42,851 nucleotides of DNA from Crenobacter caeni (GCF_010435965.1 NZ_JAAGAA010000018.1:1-42851), one strand, 5' to 3'; positions 7,827 through 16,241 are shown, counted from the stretch's first letter. Notes: generated by a model not told the origin, from the letters alone. Made by a program: numbers and translations.

Positions 7827-9170
7827 ATGCAAGCGTTCGAAGCGAACTTCGACGGGCTGGTCGGCCCGACCCACAACTACGCCGGGCTGTCGCACGGCAA
7901 CGTCGCCTCCACCGGCAACGCCCACGGGCTCGCCAACCCGAAGGAGGCCGCGCTGCAGGGCCTCGCCAAGATGAAGGCGCTCGCCGACCTGGGCTACCGG
8001 CAGGGTGTGCTCGCCCCGCACGCGCGCCCGGACACGCAGGCACTGCGCAGGCTGGGCTTTGCCGGCAGCGACGCCGCGGTGCTCGCGCGCGCCGCGAAAG
8101 AGGCGCCGGCCATCCTCGCCGCGGTCAGCTCGGCCTCGCCGATGTGGACCGCCAACGCGGCGACGGTCAGCCCGTCGGCCGACACCGCCGACGGCCGTGT
8201 GCACTTCACGCCGGCCAACCTCAACAACAAGTTCCACCGTTCGCTCGAACACGAACAGACCGGCCGCCTGCTCAAGGCGATGTTCGCCGACGAGGCGCGT
8301 TTCGCGCACCACGCGGCGCTGCCCGCGCAGATGCACTTCGGCGACGAGGGCGCGGCCAACCACACCCGCTTTTGCGGCGACTACGGCGCGCGCGGCGTCG
8401 AGCTGTTCGTGTACGGCCGCTCGGCGTTCGCCGCCGGCGCGCCGGGGCCTGGCCGCTACCCTGCGCGGCAGACGCTGGAAGCGAGCGAGGCCATCGCCCG
8501 CCTGCACGGCCTCGCGCCCGAGGGCGTGGTGTACGCGCGGCAGAACGCCGACGCCATCGACGCGGGCGTGTTCCACAACGACGTGATCGCCGTCGGCAAC
8601 GGCCATGTGTCCTTCCACCACGAACTGGCGTTCGCCGACCAGACTGCTGTGCTCGCCGAACTGTCCGCCAAGCTCGCCGCGCAGGGCGTCGCCTTCGAGG
8701 CGGTCGAGGTGCCCGCCGACGAGGTCAGCCTGGCCGACGCGGTGCAAAGCTACCTCTTCAACAGCCAGCTGCTCTGCCGCGCCGACGGGCGCATGCTGCT
8801 GGTGGTGCCCGAAGAGTGCCGCGTCAACCCGCGGGTGTCGGCCTACCTCGACAGGCTGCTGGCAAGCAATGGGCCGATCGCCGAGGTGCGGGTGTTCGAC
8901 CTCAAGCAATCGATGCAGAACGGCGGCGGCCCGGCCTGCCTGCGCCTGCGCGTCGCGCTGACGGACGCCGAGGCCGCCGCGGTCAATCCGGCGGTGTGGA
9001 TGGACGACGCACTCTACGCACGGCTCACCGGCTGGGTCGGCCGCCACTACCGCGACCGCCTGTCGGCCGCCGACCTCGCCGACCCGGCACTGCTCATCGA
9101 GTGCCAGCAGGCGCTCGACGAGCTGACCGGCATCCTTAGGCTCGGCAGCGTTTACCCCTTCCAGCGCTGA
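7827..9170 (+). CDS. astB: N-succinylarginine dihydrolase
   Basis: A 447-residue protein, the same length as E. coli AstB, which hydrolyses N2-succinylarginine to succinylornithine, CO2 and ammonia in the arginine succinyltransferase pathway. Recognisable blocks are [18 protein letters not shown] at the N-terminus, [13 protein letters not shown]-like [31 protein letters not shown], the catalytic His region [19 protein letters not shown] and the nucleophile Cys371 in [15 protein letters not shown]. The start at 7827 gives the family length and is preceded by GGGAG. No astA, astC, astD or astE is present in the window, and it is bounded by terminators on both sides, so it is transcribed alone. 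Confidence 0.95.
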   Translation: MQAFEANFDGLVGPTHNYAGLSHGNVASTGNAHGLANPKEAALQGLAKMKALADLGYRQGVLAPHARPDTQALRRLGFAGSDAAVLARAAKEAPAILAAVSSASPMWTANAATVSPSADTADGRVHFTPANLNNKFHRSLEHEQTGRLLKAMFADEARFAHHAALPAQMHFGDEGAANHTRFCGDYGARGVELFVYGRSAFAAGAPGPGRYPARQTLEASEAIARLHGLAPEGVVYARQNADAIDAGVFHNDVIAVGNGHVSFHHELAFADQTAVLAELSAKLAAQGVAFEAVEVPADEVSLADAVQSYLFNSQLLCRADGRMLLVVPEECRVNPRVSAYLDRLLASNGPIAEVRVFDLKQSMQNGGGPACLRLRVALTDAEAAAVNPAVWMDDALYARLTGWVGRHYRDRLSAADLADPALLIECQQALDELTGILRLGSVYPFQR

Positions 9171-9175
9171 ACGAA

Positions 9176-9206
9176 AAACACCCCGCGACAAATCTGCGGG
9201 GTGTTT
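9176..9206. terminator. Bidirectional intrinsic terminator
   Basis: AAACACCCCGC (9176-9186) pairs perfectly with GCGGGGTGTTT (9196-9206) around a 9-nt loop. It sits between convergent astB and the autotransporter gene and provides T-tracts on both strands. Confidence 0.88.
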
Positions 9207-9223
9207 GCCTTGGGGAAGGGCGC

Positions 9224-11239
9224 TCAGAACGTCGCGTTCAGGCCGATGTTGACGCCCCAGAAGTTGCCGTCGTCGCGTGCGAAGCTGCCGGTGGCCTGCG
9301 CGAACGCGGTGACGCCCGGGGCGACGTTGACCGCGCTGCCCACCCCCAGTTCGCCCCAGTTCTTCGGCAGCGCCTGCCCCTCGACGGTGAAGTTGCCGGC
9401 CGTGCTCAACAGGCCCGCCTCGATGTCGCGCGCGTCGCCCTTGAACTCGTGGTAGTAGCCGACTCTCGCGTACGGCGAGAAGCGTCCGGCGGTCGTCGCG
9501 ACGTTCCAGCCGAGCGAGCCGACCAGCGACTTGACCTTCTGCTCGCCAAAGCGCATCGCGCTGAAGTCGAGCGTGTCCTCGATCAGCGCGCCGACTTTCA
9601 CGTGCTCGTAGCGCAGGCCGGCCAGCGGGCCGGTGCTGACCTTGCCCCACTGCATCCGGTAGCCGCCGTTCACGTCGAAGCCGAACTGGGTCGCCCGGGT
9701 CGAGGCCGTCTGCACCGCGCGGTAGGTCGGGCCCAGGTTGATATTGCGGCGGGTGTCGAGGTCGGTGTTGCCGAGGAAGACCTCACCGTCGACCCACAGC
9801 GGCGCCGCCCGCCAGTTGCCGATCGCCGACAGCGCGAGGCTGTCGCCCTTGTAGCTGCCAAGGCTGCCGACGCCGGCGCGCGTCTTGCCGCCGCTGAAGG
9901 CGACGCCGAGCGCAAGCTCGGGCGAGGCCTGGTAGTCGAAGCCCAGCGTGCCGATCGCCTCGGGCTTGAGCGTGCCCGCTTCGACATGGTTGCGCCCGAA
10001 GCCGCCGCCGACGATGGCGCCGACGCTGTGCACCGTGCGCGGCGCGGCGTCCAGTGCGCGCGCGTGCGCGTGCAGCGTGTCGCGGATCACCTGGCGCGAG
10101 GCGAGCGGCACCTGGCCCAGCGCGTCGGCGAACGCCGGCGCGGCGAGGATGTTGGCGAAGTAGTCGCCGAGTACCTGGTGGGTGAGCGGGGTCGGGTGAA
10201 GTTCGTCGGCGAAGACATAGCTCAGACCCTGTGCCTGACCGGGGGTCTGTGCGCCGCTTTGGCAGAGCAGCGAACTGACAGTGCAGGCCGTGCCGAGGGT
10301 GTTGTTGACGCCGAAAGCCTTCGGGTTGGCCAGTACCGCTGCGAACAGGCCGGCCACGTCCGGGCGCACCACGTTGGCGCCAGTTTGCGCGATGCCGGCA
10401 TCGACACTGCTGTTGAAAAGCATGGTCAGCCCGTTAAGTCCACTTTTGGTTTGTGCATAAGCGTCGCTCAGCCCTTGAAGGGTAGCGCTACCGCCAAGAG
10501 CCTGAGAGGCTGCGAGGAGTGCATCGTTGGTGACCGTTTGTGTGCTGGCTGCAGTGTCTGTGCTGGCGAGGCTTAGCTTTTGCCACGCTGCACCGATTGC
10601 AGCGCTGCTGTTGCCGGAGGTATTTGTCGCTGCGGCATACTTCTGAATAGTCAGATACAAAGCGGCAGGTGTGTTGCCGAGGGCTGGCAGGTTGGGGACC
10701 ATGATCAGCCTGGCGCCAGCCTTGGAGAGCTGGCCGACTTCTTTTGCCAGCAAGGAGGCGACCTTTGCCGCGTTCTGTTGAGGATCACTTGTGGCTGCCA
10801 CCGCCTGAATGTCGTTGCCGCCAGTCCACACGAAGTAGAGCGCGCTCGGGTCGGCCTTGCCGCCGCTGCGCTTTAGGTAATCGGAGATCTGGGTCGGCAG
10901 GTCGCGAATATTCAGGCCGCCAGGCCCTTGGTTGGCGGTTTCGAGTGACTGGGCGCCGCCTTGCGCGTAGTTGTTGCCGGCCGGGTTGTAGCCGGTCAGC
11001 GTGTTGGTCGCGCTGAGGCTCAGGCCAAGGTCGGCCGCGAGCACGTTGACGGCGAGTGGGGCATTGTTGGTGGTCCAGCGGCTGCCGTCGGGTAGTCCGC
11101 CCACGCCACTAAAGGCACCAGTATCGCTCAGGCTGTCGCCGAATACCCAGAGTTGATCGAATGTGCCGGCTTGCGAGAAACCGCTCAATAGCGCGAAAGC
11201 GACGGCGGCGCTGCCGCGGCGCAGGGTGGATGCTTGCAT
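9224..11239 (-). CDS. GDSL-esterase autotransporter (EstA-like)
   Basis: A 671-residue type Va autotransporter. Residues 1-24 look like a signal peptide (ending SGFSQA). The passenger (about 25-385) is an SGNH/GDSL hydrolase: block I FGDSLSDTG with the nucleophile serine, block III TGGND, and block V DELHPTPLTHQ with the Asp-x2-His pair. The C-terminal ~280 residues form the beta-barrel, ending in a terminal phenylalanine (LNATF) as recognised by the BAM machinery. EstA relatives are outer-membrane esterases affecting rhamnolipid production, motility and biofilm in Pseudomonas. AGAGGGG precedes the ATG. Part of the passenger (about 10400-10700) is less GC-biased than the barrel. Confidence 0.9.
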   Translation of the reverse strand: MQASTLRRGSAAVAFALLSGFSQAGTFDQLWVFGDSLSDTGAFSGVGGLPDGSRWTTNNAPLAVNVLAADLGLSLSATNTLTGYNPAGNNYAQGGAQSLETANQGPGGLNIRDLPTQISDYLKRSGGKADPSALYFVWTGGNDIQAVAATSDPQQNAAKVASLLAKEVGQLSKAGARLIMVPNLPALGNTPAALYLTIQKYAAATNTSGNSSAAIGAAWQKLSLASTDTAASTQTVTNDALLAASQALGGSATLQGLSDAYAQTKSGLNGLTMLFNSSVDAGIAQTGANVVRPDVAGLFAAVLANPKAFGVNNTLGTACTVSSLLCQSGAQTPGQAQGLSYVFADELHPTPLTHQVLGDYFANILAAPAFADALGQVPLASRQVIRDTLHAHARALDAAPRTVHSVGAIVGGGFGRNHVEAGTLKPEAIGTLGFDYQASPELALGVAFSGGKTRAGVGSLGSYKGDSLALSAIGNWRAAPLWVDGEVFLGNTDLDTRRNINLGPTYRAVQTASTRATQFGFDVNGGYRMQWGKVSTGPLAGLRYEHVKVGALIEDTLDFSAMRFGEQKVKSLVGSLGWNVATTAGRFSPYARVGYYHEFKGDARDIEAGLLSTAGNFTVEGQALPKNWGELGVGSAVNVAPGVTAFAQATGSFARDDGNFWGVNIGLNATF

Positions 11240-11296
11240 GGAATGCCCCTCTGTTTTTTATGGTGTGTCATGCGAATGAAATGTCCGCATGAAGCA

Positions 11297-11325
11297 AATA
11301 TTCTAAATGCAAGAGCGGACGTCAA
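11297..11325 (-). promoter_or_regulatory. Candidate promoter of the autotransporter gene
   Basis: On the minus strand TTGACG (11325-11320) is followed after 17 bp by AATATT (11302-11297). It lies about 60 bp upstream of the start codon at 11239 and back to back with the flgA promoter. Confidence 0.45.
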
Positions 11326-11332
11326 CAGCGGC

Positions 11333-11362
11333 TTGGGGCAGTCCGGTTACAACGGTTAGAAT
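11333..11362 (+). promoter_or_regulatory. Candidate flgA promoter, possibly leaderless
   Basis: TTGGGG (11333-11338) and TAGAAT (11357-11362) are 18 bp apart. The -10 hexamer ends only 6 bp before the flgA ATG at 11369, so transcription would begin at or next to the start codon. No Shine-Dalgarno sequence is visible. Confidence 0.45.
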
Positions 11363-11368
11363 GCGCCC

Positions 11369-12052
11369 ATGTGCAGACGTTTTTTCGCGACACTTTGCGC
11401 GTTGCTGGTGGCTGGCGCCGCGGCAGGTGCGCCGGCCGGGCAGGATCTCGCGCAGTTGCGCGAGCGCGCGCAGCGCTTTGTCGACGCAGAGGCCGTGCGT
11501 CACCGCCTGCCCGCGCAGCGGGTCGGCCCGCCGGACGCGCGGGTGTTCCTGCCCGCGTGCGACGCGCTGGAGACCGCGTGGCCGGACGGCCGACCGGCAG
11601 GGCAGGTCGCGGTGCGCTGCCCGTCGCTGGGCTGGTCGCTGGGCCTGCCTGTCGAGGCGGCGCGCGTCGCCCGCCGCGTGTTTGTCGCCAGCGGCCTGAT
11701 CGCGACGGGGCAGGTGCTGACCGCCGCCGACATCAAGCTGGCCGACGTCGGCAACGCGACGCTGGCGCGCCAGGGGGTGGACGACGCCTCGCTGCTGCTG
11801 GGCAAGGCCGCGCGCGCGCAAATCCCGCCGGGGACGGTGTTGCGCCCGACCGCGCTGCGCGCGCCGTTTGTCGTGCGCATGCGCGCGCCGGTGCGTGCGC
11901 TGGTCGAATACGGCGGGGTGCGGGTGGCCGCCGATGGCGTCGCCAACAACAACGCGGCGGCTGGAGAGTCGGTGGCGGTCAGGATGCCGTCCGGCCGCGT
12001 GGTGCAGGGCGTCGCGCGTGACGACGGCAGCGTCGTCGTCAATGTGCGCTGA
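11369..12052 (+). CDS. flgA: Flagellar basal body P-ring chaperone FlgA
   Basis: A 227-residue periplasmic protein. A signal peptide covers about residues 1-21 (FFATLCALLVAGAAAGAPA). The C-terminal SAF/FlgA domain begins near residue 100, with RRVFVASGLIATGQVLTAADIKLADV, GKAARAQIPPGTVLRPTALRAP and the ending GRVVQGVARDDGSVVVNV. FlgA assists assembly of the FlgI P-ring around the flagellar rod. It precedes flgM and flgN as in many proteobacteria, but the divergent neighbour is an autotransporter, not the usual flgBCD operon. The start gives a proper signal peptide; no ribosome site precedes it. Confidence 0.92.
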   Translation: MCRRFFATLCALLVAGAAAGAPAGQDLAQLRERAQRFVDAEAVRHRLPAQRVGPPDARVFLPACDALETAWPDGRPAGQVAVRCPSLGWSLGLPVEAARVARRVFVASGLIATGQVLTAADIKLADVGNATLARQGVDDASLLLGKAARAQIPPGTVLRPTALRAPFVVRMRAPVRALVEYGGVRVAADGVANNNAAAGESVAVRMPSGRVVQGVARDDGSVVVNVR

Positions 12053-12056
12053 GTCT

Positions 12057-12083
12057 TAAAGAAACGGCTCGAGCGGCCGATAA
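12057..12083 (+). promoter_or_regulatory. Sigma-28 (FliA) promoter for flgM-flgN
   Basis: TAAAGAAA (12057-12064), 11 bp, then GCCGATAA (12076-12083). This matches the flagellar sigma-28 consensus (TAAAGTTT-N11-GCCGATAA) at 14 of 16 positions with exact spacing. It overlaps the region just after the flgA stop and lies 35 bp before flgM. Confidence 0.88.
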
Positions 12084-12118
12084 AGAGGCAGAGTAGTTTT
12101 GCCGGACAAGGAATGACC

Positions 12119-12397
12119 ATGAAAATCGATGCAGCGAGCAAGGCGTCCGCCGCGTACGCGCCGCAGGCCAAGTCCGCGCGCCGCGAAGAGCCCGCGCGTG
12201 CGCAGGCGGGCAGCGAAAAGGTCGCGATCAACCCGCTCTCCGGCCAGTTGCAGGCCGCCGCCGCCGAGCCCGCGTTCGACGCGGCCAAGGTCGACGCGAT
12301 CCGCGCGGCGATCAGCGCCGGCGAGTACCTAGTCAACGCCGAGGCGATCGCCGACGGCCTGATCGCCACCGCGCGCGACCTGATCGGCCGGCCGTGA
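12119..12397 (+). CDS. flgM: Anti-sigma-28 factor FlgM
   Basis: A 92-residue protein, typical FlgM size. The N-terminal half is low-complexity and probably disordered (alanine, lysine and arginine rich). The C-terminal sigma-28 binding part reads FDAAKVDAIRAAISAGEYLVNAEAIADGLI, matching the FlgM family helix pattern. FlgM holds FliA inactive until the hook is complete, when it is exported. The ATG at 12119 is preferred to the in-frame ATG at 12113 because AAGGA (12108-12112) is 6 nt before it and abuts the earlier one. The upstream FliA promoter implies the usual autoregulatory loop. Confidence 0.92.
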   Translation: MKIDAASKASAAYAPQAKSARREEPARAQAGSEKVAINPLSGQLQAAAAEPAFDAAKVDAIRAAISAGEYLVNAEAIADGLIATARDLIGRP

Positions 12398-12402
12398 CGG
12401 CC

Positions 12403-12870
12403 ATGTCTTTTGATGCGCGCTTTGTCGCTTGTTGTGACGCCGAGCGAGGGCTGCTCGAGCGGCTCGCGGCGCTGCTCGCCGACGAACAACGCGCGCTGTT
12501 GCGGCTGGACGGCGCACCGCTGATCGCGATCGCGCGCGACAAGGAAGCGCTGCTGGCCGAACTCGCCGCACAGGGCAAGGCGCGTCTTGCGCTATGCGGC
12601 GACGCCGGCTTGTCCACGCCGGACGACATCGCGCGCTGGTTGCCCGGCGTGGACGCCGCCGTGCGCGAGGCGTGGCTCAGGCTCGAGACCGCGCTGATGC
12701 GCGCGCGCACCCTCAACGATGCCAACGCCGAGACCAGCCGCGAACGCGCGGCGATGGCCGAGACCTTACTCTCCGAGATCCGCGACACCCTGCGTCGCGA
12801 GGCCGGTTACGACCGCTCGGGCGCGCAGGCCGCCCCCGCCGGCAGCGGCCGCAAGCTCGGCAGCGCCTGA
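12403..12870 (+). CDS. flgN: Flagellar export chaperone FlgN
   Basis: A 155-residue mostly helical protein resembling FlgN, the cytosolic chaperone for hook-filament junction proteins FlgK and FlgL. Helical heptad-like stretches are seen at residues 8-60 (ERGLLERLAALLADEQRALL) and 70-135 (LRLETALMRARTLNDANAETSRERAAMAETLLSEI cut as two helices), and the C-terminal YDRSG motif is typical. An alternative GTG start at 12394 would overlap the flgM stop; neither start has a clear ribosome site, suggesting coupling to flgM translation. Assigned from sequence pattern plus position directly after flgM. Confidence 0.85.
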   Translation: MSFDARFVACCDAERGLLERLAALLADEQRALLRLDGAPLIAIARDKEALLAELAAQGKARLALCGDAGLSTPDDIARWLPGVDAAVREAWLRLETALMRARTLNDANAETSRERAAMAETLLSEIRDTLRREAGYDRSGAQAAPAGSGRKLGSA

Positions 12871-12942
12871 CGCCGGCGCGCCATGCCGATGCGCTTTGTG
12901 TTATCTTCGGGGCGGGTTTGACCACTTTTTCCGCATGCCGCC

Positions 12943-13863
12943 ATGACCTTGCTCGCCCTGATCGCCGCGCTGGCGCTCGAACAGATCCGGCCCCTCGGTA
13001 ACCGTAACCGGGTCTGGCTGCTGTTCGTCCGCTACGCCAACCATCTGGAGCGCAACTTCAACGCAGGCTCCGCCCGCCACGGCGTCATCGCCTGGCTGGC
13101 GGCCATCGTGCCGGCGGTGGCGATCGCGCTCGGCGTCTACTGGCTGCTCGGCCAGTTAAGCCCCGCGCTGGCCTTCGTGTGGAACGTGTTCGTCCTCTAC
13201 CTGACGATGGGCTTTCGCCACTTCTCCGGCGCCTTCTCCGAAATCTCGCTGGCGCTCTCCGAAGGCCGCGAGCACGACGCGCGCGGCGCGCTCGGCCAGT
13301 GGCTGGGAACGCCGACGTCGGACATGTCGGTGAACGAGGTGTCGCGCCTGGCGATCGAGCAGGGCGTGCTCGACAGCTACCGCCATGTGTTCGGCACCAT
13401 GTTCTGGTTCGTCGTGCTGCCCGGCCCGGCCGGCGCCTTGCTGTACCGGCTCGCCAGCGTCCTCGCGCAGAAGTGGGGCGAGCGCAACCTCGACGAGGAC
13501 CCGTTCGGCCGTTTCGCCGCGCGCGCCGGCCTGTGGCTGGACTGGCTGCCGGCCAGGCTGACCGCGGCGAGCTTCGCGGTGGTGGGCGACTTCGAAGACG
13601 CCGTCTACTGCTGGCGCTCTCAGGCGAGGACCTGGGGCAACTACACGGCCGGCATCCTGCTTGCGTCGGCCGCCGGCGCGATCGGCGTGCGCCTGGGCGA
13701 CCCGCTCAGGCAGGACTACGGGCTGAAGATCCGCCCGGAGCTGGGCACCGGCGACGAGGCCGACCCCGCCTTCCTGAAAAGCGCGGTCGGCCTGGTCTGG
13801 CGCTCGGTACTGCTGTGGCTGGGTTTCCTGCTGCTGCTCTCGGTCGCCGGCCTGTTTGCCTGA
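12943..13863 (+). CDS. CobD/CbiB family integral membrane protein
   Basis: A 306-residue polytopic membrane protein of the CobD/CbiB-like family found widely in betaproteobacteria. It starts MTLLALIAALALEQIRPL, has hydrophobic segments near residues 1-12, 45-70, 80-95, 145-170, 225-245 and 283-305, and carries FRHFSGAFSEISLALSEG and FEDAVYCWRSQA, which are family landmarks. True CbiB joins aminopropanol phosphate to cobyric acid, but no other cobalamin genes are near, and betaproteobacterial relatives (AmpE-like) have no settled role. It stands alone between flgN and the RhlE helicase, with a terminator downstream. Confidence 0.75.
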   Translation: MTLLALIAALALEQIRPLGNRNRVWLLFVRYANHLERNFNAGSARHGVIAWLAAIVPAVAIALGVYWLLGQLSPALAFVWNVFVLYLTMGFRHFSGAFSEISLALSEGREHDARGALGQWLGTPTSDMSVNEVSRLAIEQGVLDSYRHVFGTMFWFVVLPGPAGALLYRLASVLAQKWGERNLDEDPFGRFAARAGLWLDWLPARLTAASFAVVGDFEDAVYCWRSQARTWGNYTAGILLASAAGAIGVRLGDPLRQDYGLKIRPELGTGDEADPAFLKSAVGLVWRSVLLWLGFLLLLSVAGLFA

Positions 13864-13892
13864 CTTACTTCGGCGGCTGAAGGCCGCCCGTC

Positions 13893-13919
13893 GCGCCGCC
13901 CCGGCACAGGGGGCGGCGT
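13893..13919 (+). terminator. Intrinsic terminator after CobD-like gene
   Basis: GCCGCCCC (13895-13902) pairs with GGGGCGGC (13910-13917) around a short loop; a TTTT run follows at 13925-13928 after a small gap. Confidence 0.65.
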
Positions 13920-13975
13920 CGTCGTTTTATGAACATTGATACGCGGCCTGCCAGCGCGGGCCGCCGGAGCAAGAC

Positions 13976-15472
13976 ATGACATTTGCCGAGCTTGGCCTCT
14001 CGCCCGAAATCCAGAGGGCCATCGACGAGCTGGGCTACACCGAGCCCACGCCTATCCAGGCGCGCGCGATCCCGCTGGTCACCAGCGGTACCGATTTGAT
14101 GGCCGCCGCGCAGACCGGGACCGGCAAGACCGCCGCCTTCGTGCTGCCGCTGCTCGAGCGCCTGAAGAAGTTCGCCAGTGCCAGCGCATCGCCGGCGATG
14201 CACCCGGTGCGCGCGCTGATCCTGACCCCGACCCGCGAGCTGGCCGACCAGGTCGGCGAGAACGCCGCGCGTTACACCAAGTACCTGCCGCTGCGCACGA
14301 CGACCGTCTACGGCGGCGTCAACATGGACCCGCAGACCGCCGAGTTGCGCCGCGGCGTCGAGATCCTGATCGCGACCCCGGGCCGTCTGCTCGACCATGT
14401 CGGCCAGAAGACGGTGATGCTGAACAAGGTCGACATCCTGGTGCTCGACGAAGCCGACCGCATGCTGGACATGGGCTTCATCCCCGATATCCGCAAGATC
14501 GTCGCGCTGCTGCCGAAGACGCGGCAGACGCTGCTGTTCTCCGCGACCTTCTCGCCGGAGATCAAGAAGCTGGCCGCCGAGTTCATGCGCGACCCGCAGA
14601 CCGTCGAGGTCGCCCGCCAGAACTCGACCAACGCCGACGTCGAGCAGCTGGTGTACGAGGTTGACGCTTACCGCAAGCGCGCGCTGCTCTCCCGCCTGAT
14701 CCGCCAGCGCGACATGAGCCAGGTGATCGTGTTCTGCAACACCAAGCTCACCGCCGACCGCCTGACCCGCGAGCTGCAGCGCGAGGGCCTGGCCGCCGAG
14801 GCGATCCACGGCGACAAGGCGCAGAGCGCGCGCCTGGAGACGCTTGCCGCGTTCAAGTCGGGCGAAGTGAAGGTGCTGGTCGCGACCGATGTCGCCGCGC
14901 GCGGGCTCGACATCTCCGAGCTGCCCTTCGTCGTCAACTACGAGCTGCCGCACTCGCCGGAAGACTACGTGCACCGCATCGGCCGCACCGGCCGCGCCGG
15001 TGCCAGCGGCGTCGCCATCTCGCTGATGTCGCCGTCCGAGACCAAGTTCCACGAGCAGATCGAGAAGCTGACGCGGCAGAAGCTGACCCCGCAGCAGGCC
15101 GAGGGCTTCGCGCCGGGCCGTGCGGTCGAGCCGAGCGCCGACGCGCCGCGTGGCCGCGCCGAGCGCGACGCGCGCCACGACAAGGGCGAGCGGGCAGAAC
15201 GCGGCGAGCGTCACGAGCGTAGCGACCGCCACGAGCGGCGCGACAAGCCCGAGCGTTACGAGCGGGCCGACCGCGCGCCGCGCGGCGATCGCCACGAGCG
15301 CGCCGACAAGGCCGCCGAGCGCAAGGTGATCCGCGTCGACCGCTACCCGCAGGACAACCGTCTGCTGGAGGATGACGGCCGGCCGGATACGCCGCGCATC
15401 CCGGGGCGCCGCCGCCGTCCGGGTGACAAGCGCGAGGTATCGGCGCTGCTGTTGCCGCCGCGTTACAAGTAA
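13976..15472 (+). CDS. rhlE: DEAD-box RNA helicase, RhlE type
   Basis: A 498-residue ATP-dependent RNA helicase. The Q motif is TPIQARAIP at about residue 23, motif I AAQTGTGKT near residue 43, motif Ia PTRELADQ, motif II DEAD (VLDEADRMLDMGF), motif III SAT (LLFSATFSP), motif V DVAARGLDI and motif VI HRIGRTGRAG. After about residue 375 comes a highly charged tail of Arg/Glu/Asp/His-rich short repeats (HERxDRHER type), likely disordered and RNA-binding. RhlE-type enzymes act in ribosome assembly and mRNA turnover. It is monocistronic with its own terminator. The helicase call is certain; the RhlE subfamily is inferred from core and tail style. Confidence 0.93.
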   Translation: MTFAELGLSPEIQRAIDELGYTEPTPIQARAIPLVTSGTDLMAAAQTGTGKTAAFVLPLLERLKKFASASASPAMHPVRALILTPTRELADQVGENAARYTKYLPLRTTTVYGGVNMDPQTAELRRGVEILIATPGRLLDHVGQKTVMLNKVDILVLDEADRMLDMGFIPDIRKIVALLPKTRQTLLFSATFSPEIKKLAAEFMRDPQTVEVARQNSTNADVEQLVYEVDAYRKRALLSRLIRQRDMSQVIVFCNTKLTADRLTRELQREGLAAEAIHGDKAQSARLETLAAFKSGEVKVLVATDVAARGLDISELPFVVNYELPHSPEDYVHRIGRTGRAGASGVAISLMSPSETKFHEQIEKLTRQKLTPQQAEGFAPGRAVEPSADAPRGRAERDARHDKGERAERGERHERSDRHERRDKPERYERADRAPRGDRHERADKAAERKVIRVDRYPQDNRLLEDDGRPDTPRIPGRRRRPGDKREVSALLLPPRYK

Positions 15473-15493
15473 GCCGTCCGCCTTCGCCTCCCA

Positions 15494-15520
15494 AGGCCGC
15501 CTTCGGGCGGCCTGTTTCTT
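15494..15520 (+). terminator. Intrinsic terminator after rhlE
   Basis: Perfect 8-bp stem AGGCCGCC / GGCGGCCT with a UUCG tetraloop followed by gtttctt. Confidence 0.88.
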
Positions 15521-15536
15521 TGCGGGAACCCCAACG

Positions 15537-16049
15537 ATGACCGTCAAACTTGCCACCGCGCGGCTGACCCTGCGCGAACTGTCCGCCGCCGACGCGGACT
15601 TCCTGGTCGAACTCTTGAACAGCCCGACCTTCCTGCAGCAGGTTGGCGACAAGGGCGTGCGCGACGCGGCGGGCGCCTTGCGCTACCTCGACTCCGGTCC
15701 CGGTGCGAGCTACCGGGAGCACGGCGCCGGGCTGTGGCGGGTGGGCCTGGCTGGTTGCGACACGCCGATCGGCATCTGCGGGCCGGTGTTCCGGCCGCAG
15801 CTGCCGGCGCCCGACCTCGGCTTCGCGCTGTTGCCCGCCTACGCGGGGTACGGCTACGGCTTCGAGGCGGGCCAGGCGTGCGTCGACTACCTGCAAGGCG
15901 AAGCGGGCGTCTGCGAACTATTGGGCATCACCGACGACGCCAACCTCGCCTCGCAAGGCCTGCTGGTGAAGCTTGGCTTCGCCTGGGACGGTTACCGCGA
16001 GGTGTACCCGGGCGAGCCCGCGCTCAGGCTGTACCGGCGCGCACGCTAG
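15537..16049 (+). CDS. GNAT family acetyltransferase (RimJ/RimL-like)
   Basis: A 170-residue GNAT of the Acetyltransf_3 (RimJ/RimL) type: ATARLTLRELSAADADFLVELLNSP at the N-terminus, IGICGPVFRPQLPAPDLGFALLPAYAG in the middle, the CoA-loop variant GYGYGFEAGQACVDYL and the C-terminal ASQGLLVKLGFAWDGYREV. Substrate unknown. The ATG at 15537 follows the rhlE terminator directly and gives the family length. Its TAG stop (16047-16049) lies inside a CTAG that is also the stop of the opposite-strand DUF2322 fragment, so the two genes once converged with shared stop bases. Confidence 0.85.
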   Translation: MTVKLATARLTLRELSAADADFLVELLNSPTFLQQVGDKGVRDAAGALRYLDSGPGASYREHGAGLWRVGLAGCDTPIGICGPVFRPQLPAPDLGFALLPAYAGYGYGFEAGQACVDYLQGEAGVCELLGITDDANLASQGLLVKLGFAWDGYREVYPGEPALRLYRRAR

Positions 16050-16142
16050 CGCGCGACTTCGCGCACGGCAAACACCGGCAGCTCACCCGCCGCTCACCCG
16101 CCGCCACGGCGAACAGGCGGTCGATATTCGGGTGGCTGCCGG
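16046..16142 (-). pseudogene. Duplicated 3' end of DUF2322 gene, frameshifted
   Basis: This 97-bp stretch is a diverged direct copy of 16551-16637, the 3' end of the intact DUF2322 gene. Both begin CTAGCGCG and both encode PGSHPNIDRLFA on the minus strand. The copy carries an extra ~11-bp tandem unit (gctcacccgcc repeated) that breaks the frame, and it lacks the rest of the gene. It abuts the GNAT stop codon. Together with the intact copy it flanks about 410 bp containing the small membrane-protein gene, the pattern expected of an insertion or duplication at a gene 3' end. Confidence 0.8.
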
Positions 16143-16166
16143 GGTGCTCTGCTCGTTCTTTGTGAA

Positions 16167-16194
16167 TGACAGACCGCCCATGGGCGGTCTGTCA
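16167..16194. repeat. Perfect 28-bp palindrome, probable terminator
   Basis: The half-site tgacagaccgccca is followed immediately by its exact reverse complement. It lies 48 bp downstream of the stop of the small membrane-protein gene on the minus strand. There is no long T-tract on either side, so it may be a hairpin terminator or a binding site for a symmetric protein. Confidence 0.7.
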
Positions 16195-16241
16195 CTTTCA
16201 GAGGGTTGTGGATTTAGATACGGGCCAGATCAGAATGGGTT

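Noticed and set aside
7773-9650. A 625-codon open frame on the minus strand opposite astB
   Set aside because: Shadow frame of a high-GC gene; it crosses a terminator and the end of the autotransporter gene and shows no domain.
15120-15330. Periodic short repeats, possible CRISPR or minisatellite
   Set aside because: They encode the Arg/Glu/His-rich tail of the RNA helicase and vary in length; there are no spacers.
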